Positions 57,849 to 64,000 of a stretch of DNA of 64,000 nt are shown here, piece after piece (positions within the stretch are counted from its first letter, which is position 1; each line of letters starts with the position of its first letter). The position numbers and the translations under genes were made by a program. The notes beneath the pieces are model-generated. The model saw nothing but the letters and a program-made list of their open reading frames with translations, was not told where the DNA came from and did not search any database. This DNA comes from Comamonadaceae bacterium (GTDB lineage: Bacteria; Pseudomonadota; Gammaproteobacteria; Burkholderiales; Burkholderiaceae_C). Location of the stretch: positions 434,001-498,000 of the forward strand of contig JAIXSQ010000007.1 in the NCBI GenBank assembly GCA_027484575.1, in the 5' to 3' direction.

Positions 57849-58832
57849 ATGACGACGAACGAGGGAGCACCACGCGCCATGCAAGCCTGCGTGATCACCG
57901 CCCCGGGCCAGGCCGCGCTGCAGGACGCGCCGCGTCCCGAGCCCGGCCCGGGCCAGGTCCTGCTGCAGCTGGAAGGCTGTGGCGTCTGCGCCTCCAGCCT
58001 GCCGGTGTGGGAAGGCCGGCCCTGGTTCCAGTACCCGCTGCAGCCCGGCGGCCCCGGGCACGAGGGCTGGGGCCGCATCGCCGCGCTCGGCGAGGGCGTG
58101 GCGGGCCTGGCCGTGGGCCAGCGCGTGGCCGCCCTGACCTACAAGGCGCATGCCGAGTACGACCTGGCCGATGCCGGCTCGGTGGTGCCGCTGCCCGCGG
58201 CGCTGGACGGCCGGCCGGTGCCGGGCGAGCCGCTGGGCTGCGCGGTCAACATCTTCCGCCGCAGCGAGATCCGCGCCGGCCAGACCGTGGCGATCGTGGG
58301 CATCGGCTTCCTGGGCGCGCTGCTCACGCAGCTGGCGGTGCATGCGGGCGCGCGGGTGATCGCGCTGTCGCGCCGCGCCGATTCGCTGGAGGTCGCGCGC
58401 CGCTTCGGCGCGGCCGAGTGCATCGCGCTGGACGACCACCAGCGGGTGATCGACCAGGTCAAGGCGCTGACGCACGAGCGCTTCTGCGAGCGGGTGATCG
58501 AGTGCACCGGCCTGGAGTGGCCGCTGCAGCTGGCCAGCGAGCTGTGCGCCATCCGCGGCCGGCTGGTGATCGCCGGCTTCCACCAGGACGGGATGCGCCA
58601 GGTCAACGTGCAGCTGTGGAACTGGCGCGGGCTGGACGTCATCAACGCCCACGAGCGCGACCCGCAGGCCTACATCGACGGCATCCGCGAGGCCGTGGCC
58701 CTGATGGAAGCGGGCGTGCTCGACCCCGCGCCGCTGTACACCCACGTGCTGCCCATGGACCGGCTGGGGGAGGCGCTGGAGCTGACGCGCACGCGGCCGG
58801 CCGGATTCATGAAGGCGCTGGTGACCGCATGA
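57849..58832 (+). CDS. Medium-chain alcohol dehydrogenase-like oxidoreductase
   Basis: A 327-residue MDR protein. The catalytic-zinc region GCGVCASSLPVWEG and GGPGHEGWG is recognisable (Cys, His, Glu), but the four-Cys structural zinc lobe is missing. The Rossmann motif VGIGFLGALLTQ and VIECTGLEWPLQLA are present. Members of this subgroup often sit with Gfo/Idh/MocA enzymes in polysaccharide clusters and act on cyclitols or sugars. Here the next gene is exactly such an oxidoreductase and an inositol synthase lies 2.4 kb away, so inositol or a sugar is a reasonable guess. Confidence 0.85.
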   Translation: MTTNEGAPRAMQACVITAPGQAALQDAPRPEPGPGQVLLQLEGCGVCASSLPVWEGRPWFQYPLQPGGPGHEGWGRIAALGEGVAGLAVGQRVAALTYKAHAEYDLADAGSVVPLPAALDGRPVPGEPLGCAVNIFRRSEIRAGQTVAIVGIGFLGALLTQLAVHAGARVIALSRRADSLEVARRFGAAECIALDDHQRVIDQVKALTHERFCERVIECTGLEWPLQLASELCAIRGRLVIAGFHQDGMRQVNVQLWNWRGLDVINAHERDPQAYIDGIREAVALMEAGVLDPAPLYTHVLPMDRLGEALELTRTRPAGFMKALVTA

Positions 58833-59818
58833 GCACCCTTCCCCGCCTCGGCTTCCTCGGCCTCGGCTGGATCGGCCGGCACCGCCTGCAGGCGCTCGTG
58901 GAGGCGCAGGCCTGCGAGGTGGTCGCGCTGGCCGACGCGAATGCCGACAGCCTGGCCCAGGCGCAGGCCATCGCCCCGCAGGCCGCCACCTGCGGCGACC
59001 TCGGCGCCCTGCTCGCCCACGAGCTGGACGGCGTGGTGATCGCCACCCCCAGCGCGCTGCACGCCGGCCAGTGCCTGCAGGCGCTGGAGCGCCGGCTGGC
59101 CGTGTTCTGCCAGAAGCCGCTCGCCCGCACCGCCACCGAGGCGCAGGGCGTCATCGACGCGGCGCGGCAGGCCGACCGGCTGCTGGGCTGCGACCTGTCG
59201 TACCGCCACACCGAGGCCATGCGCCGCATCCGCCACGACGTGGCCGAGGGGCTGCTCGGACAGGTGTACGCGGTGGACCTGGTGTTCCACAACGCCTACG
59301 GGCCCAACATGGGCTGGGCGCGCGACATGCAGCTGGCCGGCGGCGGCTGCGCCATCGACCTGGGCACGCACCTGGTCGACCTGGCGCTGTGGACCCTGGG
59401 CAGCCCCGCCGTGCAGCGGGTGGACAGCCAGCTGTACGCCCGCGGCCGCCGGCTGCCCGCACGGCCGCAGGACGTCGAGGACTTCTGCTTCGCCACGCTG
59501 GAGCTGGCCGGCGGCACGGTGGTGCGGCTGGCCTGCTCCTGGGAGTTCTCCGGTGGGCGCGACGCCATCATCGAAGCGCACTTCCACGGCAGCGCCGGGG
59601 GTGCCGCGCTGCGCAACCGCGACGGCTCGTTCTTCGACTTCGTGGCCGAGCGCTACCAGGGCACGCAGCGCACGCTGCTGGCCGAGCCGCCCGATGCCTG
59701 GGGCGGCCGCGCCGCCGTCGACTGGGCCCGGCGGCTGGGCGCCGGCGCACGCTACGAGCCGGCCATCGAATCGCTGCTGCCGGTGGCGCAGGCGCTGGAC
59801 GCGGTCTATGGGCGCTGA
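58829..59818 (+). CDS. Gfo/Idh/MocA family oxidoreductase
   Basis: A 329-residue two-domain oxidoreductase. The N-terminal Rossmann part has GFLGLGWIGRHRLQAL; the usual EKP motif reads QKPLART. The C-terminal alpha/beta part has the catalytic pattern in GCAIDLGTHLVDLALW (Asp-x3-His). Family members oxidise or epimerise sugars, nucleotide sugars or inositol. The overlap with the MDR gene (ATGA) and the inositol synthase nearby suggest a cyclitol or sugar substrate. The Glu to Gln change in EKP is a conservative variation. Confidence 0.88.
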   Translation: MSTLPRLGFLGLGWIGRHRLQALVEAQACEVVALADANADSLAQAQAIAPQAATCGDLGALLAHELDGVVIATPSALHAGQCLQALERRLAVFCQKPLARTATEAQGVIDAARQADRLLGCDLSYRHTEAMRRIRHDVAEGLLGQVYAVDLVFHNAYGPNMGWARDMQLAGGGCAIDLGTHLVDLALWTLGSPAVQRVDSQLYARGRRLPARPQDVEDFCFATLELAGGTVVRLACSWEFSGGRDAIIEAHFHGSAGGAALRNRDGSFFDFVAERYQGTQRTLLAEPPDAWGGRAAVDWARRLGAGARYEPAIESLLPVAQALDAVYGR

Positions 59819-60971
59819 GGCCGCCCGGGCACCGCGGGTTCTGCTGACGGCCGACACCGTCGGCGGCGTCTGGACCTATGCCACCGACCTGGCCCGCGGC
59901 CTGTCCGCGCACGGCGTGCAGGTGCACCTGGCCACCATGGGCGCGCCGCTGCGCGCGGCGCAGCGGGCCATGCTCGACGGCCTGGACGTGGTGGTGCACG
60001 AGAGCGACTGGAAGCTCGAGTGGATGGACGACCCCTGGGACGAGGTGGACCGCGCGGGGGACTGGCTGCTCGCGCTGGGGCAGCTGGTGCGGCCCGACCT
60101 GGTGCACCTGAACCAGTACGCCTTCGGCGCCCTGCCCTGGTCCGTGCCCACGCTGCTGGTGGCGCATTCCGACGTGCTGTCGTGGTGGCAGGCCGTGCAC
60201 GGCGAGCCCGCGCCGGCGGCGCTGTGGGCCACCTACCGGCGCCGCGTCGCGCACGGGCTGGCCGGCGCCTCGCGCATCGCCGCCCCCACCCGCGCACTGC
60301 TGGCCACGCTGGCGCCCAACTACGGCGTGCCGGCCGGCGGCTGCGTGCTGCCCAACGGCCGCGACCCGTCGGCCTTCCGGCCGCTGCCCAAGCAGCCGGT
60401 GGTGTTCGCCGCCGGCCGCTTCTGGGACGAGGCCAAGAACCTCGCGGCGCTGGATGCCGTCGCGCCCGGCCTGCCCTGGCCGGTGCGGGTGGCCGGCGCG
60501 CTGGCCTCGCCCGACGGCCGCGAGCGCCGGCCCGCGCACGTGCGCGCGCTGGGCGAGCTGCCGCCGGCCGTTCTGGCCGCCGAGCTGGGCAGCGCCTCGG
60601 TCTACTGCCTGCCGGCGCGCTACGAGCCCTTCGGCCTGTCGGTGCTCGAGGCCGCCATGGCCGGCTGCGCGCTGGTGCTGGGCGACATCGCCAGCCTGCG
60701 CGAGACCTGGGGCGAGGCCGCGCTGTACGTGCCGCCCGACGACCATGCCGCCCTGCGCGCCGCGCTCCAGCGGCTGGTCGCGCGGCCGCACGAGCGCGAG
60801 CGCCTGGCCCGCGCAGCGCGCACGCGCGCGCAGCGCCTGACCCACCACGCCATGGCCCGGGCCTGCCTGGGCGCCTATGCCGGCCTGAGCCCCGCGTTCG
60901 CGGGGCTGGCCGAGACCGCATCGACCGAGGAACCCGCGTGCGCATCGTCCTGTTCGTCCATTCCCTGCTGA
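59808..60971 (+). CDS. Glycosyltransferase, GT4-like
   Basis: A 387-residue GT-B protein from ATG 59808, overlapping the previous stop by 11 bases. The N-terminal domain starts VLLTADTVGGVWTYATDLARGL. The donor-binding C-terminal domain has FAAGRFWDEAKNL, SASVYCLPARYEPFGLSVLE and AALYVPPDDHAALRAAL, with the GT4 EPFGLS Glu pattern. It has no membrane anchor, so it is cytoplasmic. Its last 11 codons overlap the next gene by 34 bases, an unusually long overlap that ends in a Cys/Ser-rich tail. Confidence 0.9.
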   Translation: MGAEAARAPRVLLTADTVGGVWTYATDLARGLSAHGVQVHLATMGAPLRAAQRAMLDGLDVVVHESDWKLEWMDDPWDEVDRAGDWLLALGQLVRPDLVHLNQYAFGALPWSVPTLLVAHSDVLSWWQAVHGEPAPAALWATYRRRVAHGLAGASRIAAPTRALLATLAPNYGVPAGGCVLPNGRDPSAFRPLPKQPVVFAAGRFWDEAKNLAALDAVAPGLPWPVRVAGALASPDGRERRPAHVRALGELPPAVLAAELGSASVYCLPARYEPFGLSVLEAAMAGCALVLGDIASLRETWGEAALYVPPDDHAALRAALQRLVARPHERERLARAARTRAQRLTHHAMARACLGAYAGLSPAFAGLAETASTEEPACASSCSSIPC

Positions 60972-62068
60972 GCTGCTGGAACCACGGCAACGCGCATTTC
61001 CTGCGCGGCGTGTGCAGCGAGCTGCTGGCCCGCGGCCACGCGGTCGAGGTGCACGAGCCGCGCGACGCCTGGAGCCTGGCCAACCTGGTCGCCGGCCACG
61101 GCGAGGCGCCGCTGCGCGGGTTCGCGCAGGCCTACCCGCAGCTGGCCAGCACCCGCGACGACCCGGCCAGCCTGGACCTGGATGCGGTGCTCGCAGGCGC
61201 CGACCTGGTGCTGGTGCACGAGTGGAACGCCCACGACCTGGTGCGCCGCATCGGCGAGCACCGGCGCGACCACGGCGGCTACGCGCTGCTGTTCCACGAC
61301 ACCCACCACCGCGGCATCACGGACCCGGCCGCGATGGCGGGCTACGACCTGCGCCACTACGACGGCGTGCTGGCCTTCGGCGCGGTGCTGCGCGACCTGT
61401 ACCTGCGCAACGGCTGGGCGCAGCGCGCCTGGACCTGGCACGAGGCGGCCGACACCCGCGTGTTCCGGCCGCTGGGTGCGCCGGCCGGCGCGCCGCAGCG
61501 CCAGGGCCTGGTGTGGATCGGCAACTGGGGCGACGACGAACGCACCGCCGAACTGCACGAGTTCCTGCTCGGCCCGGTCCGCGACCTGGGCCTGCCCGCC
61601 ACCGTGCACGGCGTGCGCTACCCGGCGCAGGCGCTGGCCGCGCTGCAGGCGGCCGGCATCCACTACGGCGACTGGCTGCCCAACCACCGCGCGCCCGAGG
61701 TGTTCGCCCGGCACGCGGTGACGGTGCACGTGCCGCGCCGGCCCTACGTGCAGGCGCTGCCAGGCATCCCGACCATCCGCGTGTTCGAGGCGCTGGCCTG
61801 CGGCATCCCGCTGGTGTCGGCGCCCTGGGACGATGCCGAAGGCCTGTTCGAGCCCGGCGCCGACTTCCTGGTGGCCCGCGACGGCGCGCAGATGCGCGAG
61901 CACCTGCGCGCGGTGCTGCACGAGCCGGCCCTGGCCCGCTCGCTGGCCGAGCACGGGCTGGCCACCATCCACGCCCGCCACAGCTGCGCGCACCGGGTCG
62001 ACGAGCTGCTGGCGATCGCCGCCGCGCTGCGCCCCGCCGCCGCCTCGACCGCCGCCGCCTCCGCATGA
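60938..62068 (+). CDS. CgeB-like glycosyltransferase, paralogue 1
   Basis: A 376-residue protein from GTG 60938. The N-terminus (IVLFVHSLLSCWNHGNAHFL) shares with the next two genes the pattern Ser-x-x-Ser-x-Trp-x-x-Gly-x-Ala followed by an Arg and GHAVEVHEP. The C-terminal half has LVWIGNWGDDERTAEL, then a glycosyltransferase-1-like end: VHVPRRPYVQALPGIPTIRV, EALACGIPLVSAPW and GADFLVARDG. CgeB proteins are best known from Bacillus spore-crust glycosylation. Donor and acceptor are unknown. Confidence 0.85.
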   Translation: MRIVLFVHSLLSCWNHGNAHFLRGVCSELLARGHAVEVHEPRDAWSLANLVAGHGEAPLRGFAQAYPQLASTRDDPASLDLDAVLAGADLVLVHEWNAHDLVRRIGEHRRDHGGYALLFHDTHHRGITDPAAMAGYDLRHYDGVLAFGAVLRDLYLRNGWAQRAWTWHEAADTRVFRPLGAPAGAPQRQGLVWIGNWGDDERTAELHEFLLGPVRDLGLPATVHGVRYPAQALAALQAAGIHYGDWLPNHRAPEVFARHAVTVHVPRRPYVQALPGIPTIRVFEALACGIPLVSAPWDDAEGLFEPGADFLVARDGAQMREHLRAVLHEPALARSLAEHGLATIHARHSCAHRVDELLAIAAALRPAAASTAAASA

Positions 62069-63303
62069 CCCCCACCACCCCACCGCACGGCATGGACATC
62101 GCCTTCTTCGCCTCGAGCCTGGTCTCCGCCTACTGGAACGGCGCGGCCACCTACTACCGCGGCATCGTGCGCGCGCTGCATGCGCGGGGCCACCGCGTGA
62201 CCTTCTACGAGCCCGATGCCTACGACCGGCAGAAGCACCGCGACATCGCCGACCCGCCCTGGGCGAAGGTGGTCGTGTACCCGGCGCAGACCGAGGACGA
62301 GGTGCTGCGCACCGTGGAACAGGCGCGCGGCGCCGACCTGGTGGTCAAGGCCAGCGGCGTGGGCGTGCACGACGCGCTGCTCGAGCGCGCGGTGCTGGAC
62401 CTGCAGGGCCCCGCGACCACCGTCGTGTTCTGGGACGTGGACGCGCCGGCCACGCTGGACCGGCTGCACGGCGATGCGGCCGACCCGTTCCACGCGCTGG
62501 TGCCGCGCTACGACCTGGTGCTGACCTACGGCGGCGGCGAGCCGGTGCGCCGGGCCTACCGGGCGCTGGGCGCGCGCGACTGCGTGCCGGTCTACAACGC
62601 GCTGGATCCGTCCACCCACCACCCGGTGGCGCCCGATGCACGCTTTTCCGGCGACCTGGGCTTTCTGGGCAACCGCCTGCCCGACCGCGAGGCGCGGGTC
62701 GAGTCCTTCTTCCTGCAGGCGGCGCAGCGGCTGCCGCAGCGGCGCTTCCTGCTGGGCGGCAGCGGCTGGGGCGACAAGCCGATGCCGGCCAACGTGAACT
62801 ACCTGGGCCATGTCTACACGGCCGACCACAACGCCTTCAACTGCACGCCGCTGGCGGTGCTGAACATCAGCCGCGAGAGCATGGCGCGCTACGGCTTCTC
62901 GCCCGCGACGCGGGTGTTCGAGGCGGCCGGTGCCGCGGCCTGCCTGATCACCGACGCCTGGGAAGGGCTGGAGCAGTTCTTCGCCCCCGGCCAGGAGATG
63001 CTGGTGGCGGCCAGCGGCGAGGAGGTCGCGGCGCAGCTGGAGGCCCTGACCCCGGACCGCGCCCGTGCGATCGGCCAGGCCGCGTTGCGCCGCGTGCTGG
63101 CCGAGCACACCTACGACCACCGGGCGGCGCAGCTGGATGCGGTGCTGGCGGGGCGGGATGCAACACCCGGGGTCGTCGCCCCGGCGAAGGCCGGGGCCCA
63201 GCGACTGTCCGCGGCCGCCGACCAGTCACTGGATCCCGGCCTTCGCCAGGATGACAGTGCCATGCATCGCGATGGCGACCTGGTTGCAAGGACCCCCGCA
63301 TGA
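62065..63303 (+). CDS. CgeB-like glycosyltransferase, paralogue 2
   Basis: A 412-residue protein, ATG 62065 overlapping the previous stop. N-terminal FFASSLVSAYWNGAATYYRG and GHRVTFYEPDAYDRQKHRD, then VFWDVDAPATLDRL, VPVYNALDPSTHHPV, LGFLGNRLPDREARVE and the C-terminal FEAAGAAACLITDAWEGLEQF, AEHTYDHRAAQLDAV. This is the CgeB-type GT-B layout. The final 45 residues or so (from about 370) are not family-like: they are translated from a palindromic repeat at 63175-63255. It overlaps the next start (ATGA). Confidence 0.87.
   Translation: MTPTTPPHGMDIAFFASSLVSAYWNGAATYYRGIVRALHARGHRVTFYEPDAYDRQKHRDIADPPWAKVVVYPAQTEDEVLRTVEQARGADLVVKASGVGVHDALLERAVLDLQGPATTVVFWDVDAPATLDRLHGDAADPFHALVPRYDLVLTYGGGEPVRRAYRALGARDCVPVYNALDPSTHHPVAPDARFSGDLGFLGNRLPDREARVESFFLQAAQRLPQRRFLLGGSGWGDKPMPANVNYLGHVYTADHNAFNCTPLAVLNISRESMARYGFSPATRVFEAAGAAACLITDAWEGLEQFFAPGQEMLVAASGEEVAAQLEALTPDRARAIGQAALRRVLAEHTYDHRAAQLDAVLAGRDATPGVVAPAKAGAQRLSAAADQSLDPGLRQDDSAMHRDGDLVARTPA
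63175..63255. repeat. Palindromic repeat, type A, inside the 3' end of a gene
   Basis: Hairpins CCCCGGCGAAGGCCGGGG and CCCGGCCTTCGCCAGG in opposed orientation, flanked by CAGCGACTG / CAGTCACTG. Same unit as at 933-1025 and 6134-6215, but here within the reading frame of the glycosyltransferase ending at 63303. Confidence 0.75.
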
Positions 63304-64000
63304 CCCGCCTGTCCATCGTCTTCCTCGGCCTGTCCATCACCTCGTCCTGGGGCAACGGCCATGCCACCACCTTCCGCGCGCTGGTGCGCGAGCTCGACGC
63401 CGCCGGGCATGCGGTGACCTTCCTGGAGCGCGACCAACCCTGGTACGCCGCGCACCGCGACCTGCCGCAGCCGCCCTGGGGCACGACGCTGCTGTACGGC
63501 AGCCTCGAGGAGCTGCACGACCGGCATGCCGAGGCGGTGCGCACGGCCGACCTGGTGGTGGTGGGCTCCTACGTGCCCGACGGCGCGGCCGTGGGCGACT
63601 GGGTGCAGCGCACCGCACGCGGCATCCGCGCCTTCTACGACATCGACACGCCCGTCACGCTGGCACGGCTGGCCCGTGGCCAGTGGGACTACCTGCGGCC
63701 CGACCAGGTGGCCGGCTACGACCTGTACCTGTCGTTCACCGGCGGGCCCACGCTGCGCCGGCTGGAGCGCGAGTTCGGCTCGCCGCGGGCGCGGGTGCTG
63801 TACTGCTCGGTCGATCCGTCGCTGTACTTCCCCGAGCCCTGCGCGCCGCGCTGGGACCTGGGCTACATGGGCACCTACAGCGACGACCGCCAGCCCGGCG
63901 TCGAGCGCCTGCTGCTGCAGCCCGCGCGCGAATGGACCGCGGGCCGCTTCACGGTGGTGGGCGCGCAGTACCCGGCCGACATCGCCTGGCCGGACAACGT
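63300..64000 (+). CDS. CgeB-like glycosyltransferase, paralogue 3 (partial)
   Basis: It starts at ATG 63300, overlapping the previous stop by four bases, and runs off the window; 233 residues are visible. The N-terminus SIVFLGLSITSSWGNGHATT and GHAVTFLERDQPWYAAHRD parallels paralogues 1 and 2. Then come FYDIDTPVTLARL (the counterpart of FWDVDAPATLDRL in paralogue 2), YLSFTGGPTLRRLE, VLYCSVDPSLYFPEP and LGYMGTYSDDRQPGVERLLL. The third consecutive CgeB-type transferase in the operon; more genes probably follow beyond the window. Confidence 0.85.
   Translation, partial: MTRLSIVFLGLSITSSWGNGHATTFRALVRELDAAGHAVTFLERDQPWYAAHRDLPQPPWGTTLLYGSLEELHDRHAEAVRTADLVVVGSYVPDGAAVGDWVQRTARGIRAFYDIDTPVTLARLARGQWDYLRPDQVAGYDLYLSFTGGPTLRRLEREFGSPRARVLYCSVDPSLYFPEPCAPRWDLGYMGTYSDDRQPGVERLLLQPAREWTAGRFTVVGAQYPADIAWPDN

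Overview
The window is very GC-rich, gene-dense DNA. It has short intergenic gaps, many ATGA-type overlaps and GTG starts, and no rRNA, tRNA, phage, insertion-sequence or CRISPR signal. The protein repertoire points to a betaproteobacterium of the order Burkholderiales, most like Comamonadaceae such as Ramlibacter or Variovorax. The evidence is DUF1631 and BPSS1780-type proteins, a polA / DUF2782 / homoserine kinase block, a TAXI-family binding protein, TRAP transporters and orphan periplasmic binding proteins. The genus is an inference. No gap between genes exceeds 300 bases.

Layout. 1-6,100: end of a hydantoinase-B gene, then a leftward envelope/stress group (two DUF4142 proteins, a Gly/Gln-rich protein, a ZIP metal transporter), a dienelactone-hydrolase-like enzyme and a tautomerase. 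6,200-11,400: a P-type ATPase, a short-chain dehydrogenase, an exported alpha/beta hydrolase and an unknown protein. 11,400-18,700: DNA polymerase I diverging from DUF2782, thrB, a BPSS1780-type membrane protein, a FecR-like protein and a TrkA-linked potassium channel. 18,700-31,600: DUF883 protein, multicopper oxidase, P1 peptidase, membrane-anchored TAXI binding protein, CYTH protein, ABC-type binding protein, and two DUF1631 paralogues flanking ettA. 31,800-34,600: RhlE helicase and small genes.

34,650-43,920 is a sugar-acid catabolic locus. A leftward unit (GntR/FadR regulator, dctQ, dctM, dctP, enolase-superfamily dehydratase) diverges from a rightward unit (IlvD/Edd-type dehydratase, dgoK, dgoA, short-chain dehydrogenase). 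Together they predict uptake of a sugar acid, dehydration to a 2-keto-3-deoxy acid, phosphorylation and aldol cleavage. A palindrome lies between the divergent starts. A hybrid histidine kinase and an aldehyde dehydrogenase follow.

48,400-64,000 (running off the end) is a glycan-related region. It holds a UDP-xylose synthase, a GT-B-like protein, a DUF1003 protein, a glycine-zipper protein and a LuxR-type regulator. Next comes a leftward unit of actinobacterial-type inositol-3-phosphate synthase, a glycoside hydrolase that looks circularly permuted, and a histidine phosphatase. A rightward operon of at least eight tightly coupled genes follows: two sugar-nucleotide epimerases, an MDR dehydrogenase, a Gfo/Idh/MocA oxidoreductase, a GT4-like transferase and three tandem CgeB-like transferases. 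No complete characterised pathway is recognisable here, and this is the best candidate for an undescribed system. The first rightward genes of the region (48,445 and 55,669) share an upstream 16-base sequence and a promoter-like element. Palindromic intergenic repeats of two flavours recur at six places, and one copy runs into the 3' end of a glycosyltransferase gene.
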